Shown here piece after piece: positions 25,378 to 34,099 of a stretch of DNA of 64,000 nt (position 1 is its first letter; every line of letters starts with the position of its first letter). The notes under the pieces are model-generated. The model ran no database searches, had not been told where the DNA came from, and saw only the letters and a list, made by a program, of their open reading frames with translations. The stretch covers positions 7,627 through 71,626 of the forward strand of contig CAKREY010000013.1 in NCBI GenBank assembly GCA_934318045.1. The letters run 5' to 3'. This stretch comes from Coprococcus_C sp934318045 (GTDB lineage: Bacteria > Bacillota > Clostridia > Lachnospirales > Lachnospiraceae). The position numbers and the translations under genes are program-made.

Positions 25378-26751
25378 TTAAATATTTGTACCGCGCAACT
25401 CGATTATCGGTGCGCCTTTGCCATTGATGTAATCGCCGGTGATTGTGACACGTCCGATGTTATCGTCGCGTGGAATCTCATACATAATATCCATCATGAA
25501 TTTTTCGATGATGGCGCGAAGCGCACGGGCTCCGGTTTTTTTCTCCATCGCTTTTTCTGCGATTGCTTCGTAGGCACTATCGTCAAATTCCAGGTCTACT
25601 TCATCTAAGGCAAGCAGTTTTTTGTACTGTTTCAAAATTGCATTTTTTGGTTCCTTCAAAATCCGGATATACATATCTTTGTCAAGCGCATCCAGTGTAA
25701 AAAGCACCGGAAGACGTCCAAGAAACTCCGGAATCATGCCGAATTCCCGCAAGTCTTCCGTCGTGACTTCCTTGATCAGATTTTCATTTTTGTCATATTT
25801 ATCTTTCAGGTCAGCGGCAAACCCCATCGAAGACTGCTTATTTAACCGCTGTTTGATGATATCCTCGATATCCGGAAATGCACCACCACAGATGAATAAG
25901 ATATTCCGTGTATTCATCGTCGTCATCGGTGTCATGGCGTTCTTGCTGCCGGAACCGACAGGAACTTCAACCTCGGCACCCTCCAGGATCTTCAGGAGCC
26001 CCTGCTGTACAGATTCGCCACTGACATCACGACTGCGTGTCTCTTTCTTCTTCGCGATTTTGTCAATCTCGTCGATAAAGACGATTCCGCGCTCTGCCTT
26101 CTCGACATCGTTGTCGGCAACGGCCAGAAGCTTGGATAGGATACTCTCTACATCATCACCGATATAACCTGCTTCCGTCAGCGTGGTCGCATCGGTAATC
26201 GCGAGCGGAACCTGTAAGATTTTGGCGATTGTCTGCACCAGATAGGTCTTGCCACATCCGGTTGGCCCCAGCATCAACATATTGGATTTCTCGATTTCGA
26301 TATCATCCATAGAGTCTGTGATCACGCGCTTATAGTGATTGTAGACCGCAACCGACATGGCGCGCTTGGCATATTCCTGTCCGACGACATATTCGTCGAG
26401 CATTGCTTTGATCTTATGTGGGGCAGGAACATCCGCCATCGTGAGCGGCTTTTGCTCTTTTTCTTCTTTCTGCTTTTTCTTCTTTTTCACTTTTTGGGAT
26501 GTCGGGATATCATCAAATGGCATAAATTGCGACAAGTTGATATTTGGCATCTTTGATAAATCTAAAAACTGCATCGCCCCGTTTGAGAAGGAGTCGAAGC
26601 TTTTCTGCATGCAGTCATTGCAGATATACATATCTCCCGGCATGTGAATCAGTTTTCCGGCGACGGATTCCGGTCTACGGCAGAGATAGCAATACTTTTC
26701 GTATTCATCATTGTCGTTATGATTCTGATTATTTTCATTGTTGTCTGGCAT
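25378..26751 (-). CDS. clpX: ClpX-type AAA+ unfoldase
   Basis: ClpX unfolds substrates and feeds them to ClpP. The 457-residue protein starts with an Asn-rich stretch, then a C4 zinc-binding domain (CYLCRR, later CNDC), a charged Lys/Glu/Gln linker at about residues 88-100, and the AAA+ module. In the module Walker A is GPTGCGKT, Walker B is IVFIDEIDKI, the IGF-type ClpP-docking loop appears as SSMGFAAD, EFGMIPEFLGRLPV follows, and sensor 2 is KKTGARALRAI. It is longer than usual (about 420) because of the N-terminal and linker segments and is not next to tig or clpP. It may be a second, divergent ClpX. AGGAGG precedes the ATG. Confidence 0.92.
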   Translation of the reverse strand: MPDNNENNQNHNDNDEYEKYCYLCRRPESVAGKLIHMPGDMYICNDCMQKSFDSFSNGAMQFLDLSKMPNINLSQFMPFDDIPTSQKVKKKKKQKEEKEQKPLTMADVPAPHKIKAMLDEYVVGQEYAKRAMSVAVYNHYKRVITDSMDDIEIEKSNMLMLGPTGCGKTYLVQTIAKILQVPLAITDATTLTEAGYIGDDVESILSKLLAVADNDVEKAERGIVFIDEIDKIAKKKETRSRDVSGESVQQGLLKILEGAEVEVPVGSGSKNAMTPMTTMNTRNILFICGGAFPDIEDIIKQRLNKQSSMGFAADLKDKYDKNENLIKEVTTEDLREFGMIPEFLGRLPVLFTLDALDKDMYIRILKEPKNAILKQYKKLLALDEVDLEFDDSAYEAIAEKAMEKKTGARALRAIIEKFMMDIMYEIPRDDNIGRVTITGDYINGKGAPIIELRGTNI

Positions 26752-26994
26752 AATTTCCTCCTGTGTGGATATATGGCTGTCTGAATATCACAGCCGGATA
26801 TTTTTCACTCAATCCAACCCGCATGCATCCATGCGGAATTTCATTTGAATTATAGCACGAAACTGTCAATCTGACTATGGAATATTTATGAAGACGGATA
26901 TATAATGAAAAAATAGTGGATGAAAAATATGCGGGACAGATTCATATAAGAATACACGGTCCATATGATAAACAAAGAGGATGGAGGAATGAGT
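26752..26994. promoter_or_regulatory. Divergent promoter region of clpX and the small membrane protein
   Basis: On the minus strand an extended -10 (TG-C-TATAAT, plus-strand 26849-26857) lies about 100 nt ahead of clpX. On the plus strand a TATAAT at 26901-26906 lies about 90 nt before the next gene. Neither has a strong -35. Nothing else is seen. Confidence 0.4.
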
Positions 26995-27360
26995 ATGAAG
27001 AAACGTATTACAGAATATCTGGCATATATAGATGCGTTGTTAGAAAGAGAGGATATAGACTGGGAACGAGAATCCCAAAAGCACCTTGTGCAGATCGCAT
27101 TTTTTGCACATGAGCGGCAGGTGCACCTGATCGTGATGGCACTTTTTGCGATTGCGACGGTAATTTCGATTTTATATTTGAATTTCAGTGGTTCACTGAT
27201 CATCGTCGCACTTGTATTTGCGCTTTTGGTTCTGCTGATTCCCTATGTCATGCATTACTACCTGTTAGAAAACAGTGTACAGAAGATGTATGATCAATAT
27301 GACCGGATGATGAATAAGATCGAGCCATCCTTTCTTGTAAAAGAAGAAAAACAGTCGTGA
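26995..27360 (+). CDS. Small two-helix membrane protein of unknown function
   Basis: The 121-residue protein has a charged N-terminal helix (about 1-45, rich in Glu/Arg), two adjacent membrane helices (VHLIVMALFAIATVISILYL and LIIVALVFALLVLLIPYVMHYYL) and a charged C-terminal tail. Both ends therefore probably lie in the cytoplasm. I do not recognise the family. The ATG at 26995 sits 7 nt after GGAGG and is better placed than in-frame ATGs at 26965 and 26989. The stop codon falls within the terminator stem. Confidence 0.75.
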   Translation: MKKRITEYLAYIDALLEREDIDWERESQKHLVQIAFFAHERQVHLIVMALFAIATVISILYLNFSGSLIIVALVFALLVLLIPYVMHYYLLENSVQKMYDQYDRMMNKIEPSFLVKEEKQS

Positions 27361-27387
27361 TACAGAGTGTGAATCGCGACTGTTTTT
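27348..27387 (+). terminator. Terminator overlapping the stop of the membrane-protein gene
   Basis: AAAACAGTCG pairs with CGACTGTTTT, then T. The left arm contains the last codons. It could also serve the convergent lipoprotein gene. Confidence 0.8.
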
Positions 27388-27441
27388 CTCAAAATATTCT
27401 TGATTGCCTCATAGTAGGAGACGTTTATACTATCGTTGAAT

Positions 27442-27789
27442 TTAATTCTTGGTGTTTGAACCGTCGACTGCATCTTCTACGCCATCGACCGCATCTTTGA
27501 CGCCTTCACCGACACCTTTAGCAGCATCCTTCACACCTTCACCGACACCTTCGGCAGCATCCTTCACGCCGTTGCCGATCCCGTCTGCGGCATCTTTGAC
27601 ACCGTTTCCGATTCCCTTGGAATTGGTGGCATTGCCGCCGGTTGCGTTGTTGTTTTCGGTTGTCATCTGTGTCTGCCCGGTTGTTGTCGCATTATCTTTG
27701 CTTGTTTCATCGGTACCACATCCACACATACAGATGGAAAGCATCATAGCAGTTGCTGCAAGCGCAGCGTATGTCTTAAATTTTTTCAT
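27442..27789 (-). CDS. Lipoprotein with 11-residue LEA-like tandem repeats
   Basis: The 115-residue protein has a lipoprotein signal (MKKFKTYAALAATAMMLSIC ending in a Cys cluster, lipidation likely near Cys 21-25). A Thr/Asn-rich spacer follows. Then come four tandem repeats of 11 residues of the type NGVKDAAEGVG/EGVKDAAKGVG, and a final DAVDGVEDAVDG. The 33-nt DNA repeats are visible. The 11-mer periodicity with Lys/Asp/Glu and Ala resembles LEA group 3 and CsbD-like stress proteins; function is not established. AAGGAG precedes the ATG. It is monocistronic. Confidence 0.75.
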   Translation of the reverse strand: MKKFKTYAALAATAMMLSICMCGCGTDETSKDNATTTGQTQMTTENNNATGGNATNSKGIGNGVKDAADGIGNGVKDAAEGVGEGVKDAAKGVGEGVKDAVDGVEDAVDGSNTKN

Positions 27790-27884
27790 AATAAAAACAC
27801 TCCTTATCTAGTATTCATTCTATAAAAATAGTATGAACCCTAAATAAGGAGATTATTTTACCAATTTCCGGTAATTTTCAAAAA

Positions 27885-28808
27885 TCAATCGTTTGGAGTC
27901 AGACAGGCGCAGTCATCGGGAGTTGTGCAGCTCTCACAGTTTTGCTTTTGATCGAGAGGATTGCACAGTTCCAAAGGCTTGATGTTGCGGTCTAAGAGAC
28001 TGCCACTGACAAAATTCATGCAGACAGAATCTTCCGGTGTAGAGAGCGTTCCTTTCGAGACGATTGCTTTTCCGTTGTGTGGAATCCGGTATTGGTTGTA
28101 GTAAATCGATTTCACGATCAGTGTGAGTCCGACTGTCATTTCTGCGTTCGCAATATTAAAATCCAACACCTTTGACATCGCCATCAGGTTAAATCCTTGC
28201 GTGATTGCGCTGTTTGTAGACAAAAATCCGATCACGTTTAAGTTTGGCGTGGCAACCGTCGTGTCTGTATAGATTGTTCCGTATGGTGCAAATAACTGCA
28301 TCGTTACGGAGGTCGGGTTGGTGTCAGCGTCATAGTTTGGATCGGTTGTTGCAGTTGGCAGGTATACAACGCCGGTGACAGGCAGTGTTGCAAGCAGACG
28401 TTTGCAACAGTCGTACACATAGATGACAAAATCGACGGTCAGGTTTGTGAGTGTGATCTCGTAGCAGTTTGGACGTCCCGCGATTGGCTTAATCGTAACA
28501 GAAGGCGTGGCCCCTGTCGCCAATGTGATGTTTGTCACTTCGGCGCGGATATAGGCGGCTGTCGGATAGTCTGCGAGAAGATTCGCCAGTGGAATCGTCC
28601 GGCAGACATTGACACCGATTTCGTCATAGATGACGGGGATGAGAACAGTCAGAAGTTTTGGGTCTCCGCATTGTGGTGTTGTACAGACATCGGTGCAGGT
28701 CCCGGAAACAGGAAAGCTGCATCCGTTCTGACTGCACATACAGGACTCTGGATTTCCGGCAATGGTATTGCTTAAAAATGTTTTGTTACAGCCACAGCAT
28801 TTCGACAT
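27885..28808 (-). CDS. Unrecognised protein with Cys-rich ends
   Basis: The 307-residue protein has no signal peptide or membrane segment. The first about 45 residues hold twelve Cys (MSKCCGCNKTF, CMCSQNGC, CTDVCTTPQC), and the last about 35 hold six more (CNPLDQKQNCESC, DDCAC). The middle about 220 residues are Thr/Val/Ile-rich, beta-strand-like and poor in Lys, with two paired Cys (YDCCKRLL). This layout is reminiscent of spore-coat or other self-assembling structural proteins, but I do not recognise a family. AAAGGAAA lies before the ATG. It is divergent from the gene at 28934. Confidence 0.7.
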   Translation of the reverse strand: MSKCCGCNKTFLSNTIAGNPESCMCSQNGCSFPVSGTCTDVCTTPQCGDPKLLTVLIPVIYDEIGVNVCRTIPLANLLADYPTAAYIRAEVTNITLATGATPSVTIKPIAGRPNCYEITLTNLTVDFVIYVYDCCKRLLATLPVTGVVYLPTATTDPNYDADTNPTSVTMQLFAPYGTIYTDTTVATPNLNVIGFLSTNSAITQGFNLMAMSKVLDFNIANAEMTVGLTLIVKSIYYNQYRIPHNGKAIVSKGTLSTPEDSVCMNFVSGSLLDRNIKPLELCNPLDQKQNCESCTTPDDCACLTPND

Positions 28809-28933
28809 GCTTTTTTCCTTTCAAATATGCTTACCATACTATATTCAGATTATGCATTTTTGTTCGGCATTCCTAATATATTAGAAAGAGAAATAAAAAT
28901 ATCCAAAAGCTATAAAAAGACAGGAGTGTATAT

Positions 28934-29722
28934 ATGCAGGACGTGTACCAATGGAAAAAAGACAAGAAAATCCTCCTGTATGAGGAAGGAAATCAGATTC
29001 AGGTGCAGATCATCCGTGCAGGGAGAAATATACAATGGGGTGTGTTGTGCCGGGATTATCAGACTGGCGGTGTCAGTTGGAAATGGGAAGAAGAAATCTA
29101 TGTTGCTTATTTGAATACAGAAAATGCATTGCTGTTTGACAAATTATCCGGTGATGGAAGAGTGGTGCTTGCTGCAGGGGAAAGCTTTGGGAGTATCCGG
29201 GATATCGTGATCACAGAACTTGCCGGGGAAAAAACACAGTTGTTTGTTTTGTACCGGGTGGTAGAGCCGAAAACCGGTGAGGAACAGATTCTTGCAGTAA
29301 ATCCGCTGGGAGAGAGGAAGGTGCAGATACTGATGCATACGGAGACGCGGATCGAACATTATGAAATCTGGCAGCAGGGAGGCGTAAGCTATCTTGTGTA
29401 TAAGCTGGCAACGGAACATAGACCGCGGATATTTGCGGTAGATGTTTCCAGGCTTGGTGACATAAGTCTGACGGAGTATATATTATGTAAAGAACAGACA
29501 ATGCAGGAACTTACGATACGATGTAAAGAAAATGATAAGAATTTTAATCAAGCTCTGAAAAAGATGGAGCGCGAATATGAAGAAAAATGGAAAGAAAACG
29601 CAAAAACAATGGAAAAACGATATAAATCACAATATGAGGAGCTTTCGGAGCTTGCAAAAGGAATGCAGGAGGAGGGAAGAAAATGGCGGGAATTATATTA
29701 CAAAAGTGTTACAAAAAGTTAA
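28934..29722 (+). CDS. Unrecognised protein: beta-rich domain plus C-terminal coiled coil
   Basis: The first about 185 residues of 262 are beta-rich with many aromatic residues (WKKDKKILLYEEGNQIQVQI, NIQWGVLCRDYQTGG, VSWKWEEEIYVAY) and could be a partial propeller. The last about 75 are strongly charged and helical (KMEREYEEKWKENAKTMEKR, SELAKGMQEEGRKWRELYY), consistent with a coiled coil. There is no signal peptide. AGGAG stands 8 nt ahead of the ATG. It is divergent from the Cys-rich gene with only 125 nt between them, which hints at shared control. I do not recognise it. Confidence 0.7.
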   Translation: MQDVYQWKKDKKILLYEEGNQIQVQIIRAGRNIQWGVLCRDYQTGGVSWKWEEEIYVAYLNTENALLFDKLSGDGRVVLAAGESFGSIRDIVITELAGEKTQLFVLYRVVEPKTGEEQILAVNPLGERKVQILMHTETRIEHYEIWQQGGVSYLVYKLATEHRPRIFAVDVSRLGDISLTEYILCKEQTMQELTIRCKENDKNFNQALKKMEREYEEKWKENAKTMEKRYKSQYEELSELAKGMQEEGRKWRELYYKSVTKS

Positions 29723-29739
29723 GAAAAGATAAAATTTGC

Positions 29740-29768
29740 TTGACATAATATGAAAAATTTTATAATAT
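29740..29768 (+). promoter_or_regulatory. Predicted promoter of the polysaccharide deacetylase gene
   Basis: TTGACA (29740-29745) with TAATAT (29763-29768, 17-nt spacer) or TATAAT (29761-29766, 15 nt). Its position rules out an upstream in-frame ATG at 29774 as the real start. Confidence 0.7.
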
Positions 29769-29872
29769 AAAAAATGCAACCTTTTTTCGGGAAACGTCCC
29801 AAGGCTGCAAATCGTAATTTGTATGACACAAATAATGTACCACAATATCTAGGGAATGTAAAGGAAAATTTT

Positions 29873-30949
29873 ATGGAAGACAAGAAAAAAACTTTAACTG
29901 AATATGAGCAGGAAATTTCCGAAGCACAAGAAATCGAAGAAAAGGAGAGCCGGCGAAAACGAGCGAGGGGATTTAAGCGTATGCTGATGGTGACATTTTT
30001 GGTTGTGTGCGCGATTCCGATTTCCTTATGTCTGTTTTTGATGATGAAGATGAACCGGCTCGATCATAAGATAGAGAACCTGGTCGACCGGGTGGAGGAA
30101 GGGAAAAACCTTGTCAGCACGAACATCGGTCCCGTGGATCAGGCGACGGAGACGATGACGAGTGAGCAGATGGCATACGGTAATCTGGAAAAAGATTCTT
30201 CGGGGGTGCATGTAACACTGACGAATAACGGGGATGGCAAAAAGACAACGACGGAAGATGCAGCACCCGAAAAAGAAAAAACGGAAGATGTGCCGGAACA
30301 GAGTTATTACAATGGTCAGAAAGTGTATCTGACATTTGATGATGGACCGAGCACCTACACCGGAGAACTGCTCGATGTGCTGAAAGAAAACAATGTAAAA
30401 GCAACATTTTTTGTTGTCTACAATGACGATCCGGAGGCGCAGAAGTATTACAAGCAGATTGTAGAAGATGGACATTCCATCGGCATGCATTCCTACAGTC
30501 ATGTATATGACCAGGTTTATGCAAGCAAGGAAAGCTTCGAGGAAGATGTGACGCAGATTCACGATTACATAAAAAATGAGACGGGCGTGGATACGCATCT
30601 GTACCGGTTCCCGGGCGGAAGTTCCAACCAGGTAAGCAAGGTGGATATGCAGGAACTGATGGGATATTTAAATGACAAAGGCTATGTATATTTTGACTGG
30701 AATTCTCTGTCCGGGGATGCTGTGGATGCATCTTTGACACCAGACGAGTTAAATGATAATATACTTGGATACGTACATGCAAATGCCGGTGATTCTGTAA
30801 TCCTGATGCATGACCTGCAGAACAATCATGCAACGATTGAAGCACTTCCGGCGTTGATAAAGACTTTGAAAGAAGAAGGATATGAGATCTGCCCGATCGA
30901 TGATTCTACAAAGCCGGTGCAGCATGTAGAATACAAGGGAGAGAAGTAG
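29873..30949 (+). CDS. Membrane-anchored polysaccharide deacetylase (NodB domain)
   Basis: The 358-residue protein has a charged cytoplasmic start, one membrane helix near residues 38-58 (MLMVTFLVVCAIPISLCLFL), a spacer with Thr/Asn/Glu, and an extracellular NodB domain. All five catalytic motifs are visible: TFDDGPS (catalytic base and metal Asp), HSYSH (metal His pair), RFPGGS, DWNSL and ILMHD. It probably removes acetyl groups from peptidoglycan GlcNAc or another wall polymer (PgdA-like), which raises lysozyme resistance; the target is inferred. The ATG at 29873 follows AAAGGAAA. folC starts 2 nt after its stop. Confidence 0.92.
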   Translation: MEDKKKTLTEYEQEISEAQEIEEKESRRKRARGFKRMLMVTFLVVCAIPISLCLFLMMKMNRLDHKIENLVDRVEEGKNLVSTNIGPVDQATETMTSEQMAYGNLEKDSSGVHVTLTNNGDGKKTTTEDAAPEKEKTEDVPEQSYYNGQKVYLTFDDGPSTYTGELLDVLKENNVKATFFVVYNDDPEAQKYYKQIVEDGHSIGMHSYSHVYDQVYASKESFEEDVTQIHDYIKNETGVDTHLYRFPGGSSNQVSKVDMQELMGYLNDKGYVYFDWNSLSGDAVDASLTPDELNDNILGYVHANAGDSVILMHDLQNNHATIEALPALIKTLKEEGYEICPIDDSTKPVQHVEYKGEK

Positions 30950-30951
30950 CT

Positions 30952-32286
30952 TTGAATTACACGGAAGCACAAAATTATATAGAAGAAAAAAACAGGCTGG
31001 GTATCGTGCCCGGCCTGACACAGGAAAAGGAGCTCTTGCGTAGACTTGGCAATCCACAGGATGTGTGCAGAACATTGCATATTGCCGGGACGAACGGAAA
31101 GGGCTCTATTTTTGCATTTGTACAGGAAACTTTGCTAAGAGCCGGGTATCATGTCGGACGATATATTTCCCCGACAATCTTTTCCTATCTGGAGCGTTAT
31201 CAGCTTGACAGGCGCTATATGTCGGAGGCAGAGTTCGCATCGTTGATCACGGAAATTGCACCAGTGATAGAATCGATGGAAGCGGATGGATTTGCCAGTC
31301 CGACTGCTTTTGAGATAGAAACTGCCGCTGCGTTTTTGTTTTTTGCGCGATCGCGGGTGGATTATGTGCTGCTCGAATGCGGAATGGGTGGAAAGGAAGA
31401 TGCAACCAATGTGATTTCTCATCCGGAAATCTGCGTATTTGCGCAGATCAGCATGGATCATATGCAGTTTTTAGGAGACACGCTTCACAAAATTGCCACG
31501 CAGAAAGCCGGTATCATCAAACCGGGTGCGCACGTGATCTCCGCACCACAGGATGCGGAAGTATCCCGGATATTGCAGGAAAAATGCCGGGAGGAACATG
31601 CAGACTATACAGAAGTTTCTCCGTCGGACTGGATGGTTGGAAAGATGGACCTGAATGGGACCGAATTGATGGATGTGAGAAATCAATCGGTGCAGGAACA
31701 TGTATTGGAAGATATTTCGTGCCCCGGCATCACTTATCATATATCTCTGCCGGGCAGCTATCAGGTTGCAAATGCGCAGACAGCGATAGAAGTCCTGCGT
31801 ACGATGCATGTAAATGAAAACCGAATAAAAGAAGGAATCTCGCATACGAAATGGCCCGGACGGATGTCAAAAGTCGAGGAAAATCCATATATCTATGTTG
31901 ATGGTGCACACAATGAAGCCGCGTGGAATGCACTGCGCGAGACGGTGGAAACCTATTTTACAAACCGGAGAGTCATCTATATAATCGGAGTGCTGAAAGA
32001 TAAAGAGTACAAGAAGATGGTGGAAATCCTGGCGCCGACGATGACATACGCAATTGCGATTACGCCGGATAATCCACGTGGACTTTCAAAAGAGATTCTG
32101 ATGGAATTGATTCGTAAGACAGGTGTGGAATGTGTAACAGCAAAAGACAGGGAAGAAGCACTCTCGCTGGCACGGAAGCAGGCGGGAGTGGAAGATGTGA
32201 TTCTTGTCTGTGGTTCCCTTTCTTTTCTGGCAGAATATCTACATGCGCCGGGTACCGGAAAATATATAGAAACAGATAGGAGATAA
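30952..32286 (+). CDS. folC: Folylpolyglutamate synthase/dihydrofolate synthase
   Basis: FolC adds glutamate to dihydropteroate and then to folates, an ATP-dependent ligase of the Mur type. The 444 residues carry the P-loop HIAGTNGKGS near residue 43, YVLLECGMGGKEDATNV, SMDHMQFLGDT and the late DGAHNEAAW. The start is TTG; no early ATG exists, and GGGAGAG in the end of the deacetylase gene serves as ribosome site. It is coupled to the deacetylase upstream and the HD gene downstream (1-nt gap). Confidence 0.95.
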   Translation: MNYTEAQNYIEEKNRLGIVPGLTQEKELLRRLGNPQDVCRTLHIAGTNGKGSIFAFVQETLLRAGYHVGRYISPTIFSYLERYQLDRRYMSEAEFASLITEIAPVIESMEADGFASPTAFEIETAAAFLFFARSRVDYVLLECGMGGKEDATNVISHPEICVFAQISMDHMQFLGDTLHKIATQKAGIIKPGAHVISAPQDAEVSRILQEKCREEHADYTEVSPSDWMVGKMDLNGTELMDVRNQSVQEHVLEDISCPGITYHISLPGSYQVANAQTAIEVLRTMHVNENRIKEGISHTKWPGRMSKVEENPYIYVDGAHNEAAWNALRETVETYFTNRRVIYIIGVLKDKEYKKMVEILAPTMTYAIAITPDNPRGLSKEILMELIRKTGVECVTAKDREEALSLARKQAGVEDVILVCGSLSFLAEYLHAPGTGKYIETDRR

Positions 32287-32287
32287 G

Positions 32288-32767
32288 ATGGAACGAGTGG
32301 ACAGAATCCTTGCACATAAAGATTATATAGAATATATGAAAGTGATTGAAAAGCAGGAAGCCGGACGAAAATTCTGCCTGCATGGGTTGGAGCACAGCCT
32401 CGATGTTGCCCGGATTGGGTATATCAGGAGCCTGGAGGCCGGTTATTCCATCAAGCAGGATGTAATCTACGCGATGGCACTTCTGCACGATATCGGGCGG
32501 TGTGAGGAATATGCATCCGGAAAATCCCATCACGAGGCGGGTGCCATGCTTGCAGATCCGATTTTGTTTGCGTGTGGCTACAACGAAGAAGAACGGAAAG
32601 CAATCTGCGATGCAATCAGCTGCCACAAGGCGCCAAGTGGGAAAGAAAAAATACTGTCCTCGCTTTTGTATGATGCAGATAAACTGTCGAGAAACTGTTT
32701 TGCCTGTGTGTCGAACGAGCAGTGTTATTGGCCAAAAGAGAAGAAAAATCAGACAATTCGATATTGA
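32288..32767 (+). CDS. HD-domain hydrolase
   Basis: The 159-residue protein carries the HD metal-dependent phosphohydrolase pattern: HGLEHSLDVARI (first His), ALLHDIGRCEE (the His-Asp pair), then HHEAGA and CDAISCHKA with further His residues. It is tightly coupled to folC. HD proteins recur beside folate genes in clostridia and may remove phosphate from a pterin or nucleotide intermediate, but the substrate here is an inference from neighbourhood only. Confidence 0.87.
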   Translation: MERVDRILAHKDYIEYMKVIEKQEAGRKFCLHGLEHSLDVARIGYIRSLEAGYSIKQDVIYAMALLHDIGRCEEYASGKSHHEAGAMLADPILFACGYNEEERKAICDAISCHKAPSGKEKILSSLLYDADKLSRNCFACVSNEQCYWPKEKKNQTIRY

Positions 32768-32779
32768 AATCTATGCGGG

Positions 32780-32812
32780 AAAAGCAGCGGGAGAAATCCG
32801 GCTGCTTTTTTT
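32780..32812 (+). terminator. Terminator after the folC-HD operon
   Basis: AAAAGCAGC pairs with GCTGCTTTT, followed by more T. Confidence 0.88.
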
Positions 32813-33153
32813 ATGCCATTAAGCAAAGCGTGATGATTGGCCTGCGTAAAGAAAATGAAAAAAACCACATCTAAAAACAACTTTATAAAAACAAGCAAAA
32901 CTACAAAACCACAAAGGAAACATAAGATAAAACGAAATAATGCTTGTGAAAACTTTGAGAGCACGTTAAAATATAAAGAAATCCTGCGATTATTTAGAAA
33001 AAAATAAAAATAACACACGAAAACTTTAAAAAAATTAGGAAATCCGCCTTTTGTGTTGACAAAATAACGTTACAGGCACATAATACAGCCAAGTCAAAGG
33101 TAAGGACTTAAGAAAATTAAGAAAAATGTGAGAAGAAAGAGAGGATGATGTTT
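32813..33153 (+). other. A/T-rich gap with the promoter of the ABC transporter
   Basis: About 340 nt without a gene. The stretch is A-rich (long AAA-containing runs). The only clear signal is the promoter at 33056-33084, then a short AAGTC/GGACTT hairpin near 33092-33110 in the leader. Confidence 0.6.
33056..33084 (+). promoter_or_regulatory. Predicted sigma-A promoter of the amino-acid ABC transporter
   Basis: TTGACA (33056-33061) and CATAAT (33079-33084) with a 17-nt spacer. Transcription should begin about 60 nt before the start codon. Confidence 0.75.
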
Positions 33154-34017
33154 ATGAAGAAAAGAAAATTAATCAGCATGGTACTTGCGGCAACGTTAGC
33201 ATTGACATCCCTTACCGGATGTGGAAAGAAAGATTCATCCGGAGATGACAGCGTATTGAGAGTCGGAATGGAATGTGCATATGCTCCATTTAACTGGTCA
33301 CAGGAAACAGATGCACTTGCAAATGGTGAAAAGGCAGTTCCAATCTACGGAACAAACATGTATGCATATGGCTACGATGTCATGGTAGCAGAAAAACTTG
33401 CAAAGCAGATGGGCAAGACATTGGAAGTACATAAGGTTGAATGGGATTCCATCGGAATGTCACTTGATGCAGGTGATTATGATGTGATTATCGCAGGTAT
33501 GGGACGTACGAAAGAAAGAGAAGCTTCATACTCATTTACAGATCCATATTATTATAGAGATAACTGCTTAGTTGTAAAGAAAGGATCTGGACTGGAGAGC
33601 ATCAAAGGTCTTTCGGAGCTGGCAGGCAAGAATGTAACACTTACGACACAGCTTGGTACCGGATGGGTAAACCTGCTTGACCAGGTACCGGATGCAAAAC
33701 TCGGTTCGAACTACGAAACGACTGCAGAATGCTTCATGGCAATCTCAAACGGAACCGCAGATGTATGTGTCATTGATGTTCCAACTGCAGAATCAGCAGC
33801 TATGACAAACGATGATCTGGCAATCATCTATCTGGATTCAAATGATAAGTTCCAGGGCGATGAGGAAATGACAAACGTATGTATCGCAACAAGAAAAGAT
33901 GATACAGCACTTCGTGATAAGATTCAGGAAGCAATGAATGCAATCGGCTGGAATGATAAGGCTACTATGGATAAGACAATGGAAGATGCAATCAGCTTGC
34001 AGCCGGCAGCTAACTAA
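33154..34017 (+). CDS. Amino-acid ABC transporter substrate-binding lipoprotein
   Basis: The 287-residue protein is a family 3 periplasmic-type binding protein anchored by lipid: a signal peptide (KLISMVLAATLALTSLTGC, lipidated Cys in LTGCGKK) and a two-lobe domain. The ligand-pocket motifs are VGMECAYAPFNW, GYDVMVAEKLAKQMGK, GDYDVIIAGMGRTKEREASYSFTDPYY and the Arg/Asp residues typical of amino-acid binders. The exact ligand is unknown. The ATG at 33154 is 9 nt from GAGAGG; two in-frame ATGs at 33145 and 33148 are too close to that site. Permease and ATPase follow. Confidence 0.94.
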   Translation: MKKRKLISMVLAATLALTSLTGCGKKDSSGDDSVLRVGMECAYAPFNWSQETDALANGEKAVPIYGTNMYAYGYDVMVAEKLAKQMGKTLEVHKVEWDSIGMSLDAGDYDVIIAGMGRTKEREASYSFTDPYYYRDNCLVVKKGSGLESIKGLSELAGKNVTLTTQLGTGWVNLLDQVPDAKLGSNYETTAECFMAISNGTADVCVIDVPTAESAAMTNDDLAIIYLDSNDKFQGDEEMTNVCIATRKDDTALRDKIQEAMNAIGWNDKATMDKTMEDAISLQPAAN

Positions 34018-34032
34018 ATATCGTCACCCCCC

Positions 34033-34061
34033 CCGCAGCCTTTCGTGATTTCAGGCTGCGG
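34033..34061 (+). other. Intercistronic hairpin between binding protein and permease
   Basis: CCGCAGCCT pairs with AGGCTGCGG right after a run of eight C. There is no U-tract, so it probably protects the upstream mRNA or lets only part of the transcripts continue. This is a common way to make the binding protein in excess over the permease. Confidence 0.65.
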
Positions 34062-34099
34062 AGGAATTATAAAAAACGTGTAGGACAGGAGGAAATCAT

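Noticed and set aside
32749..33018. An 89-codon Phe/Leu-rich minus-strand frame that mimics a membrane protein
   Set aside because: It is the translation of an A-rich gap and overlaps the terminator of the HD gene; no ribosome site.
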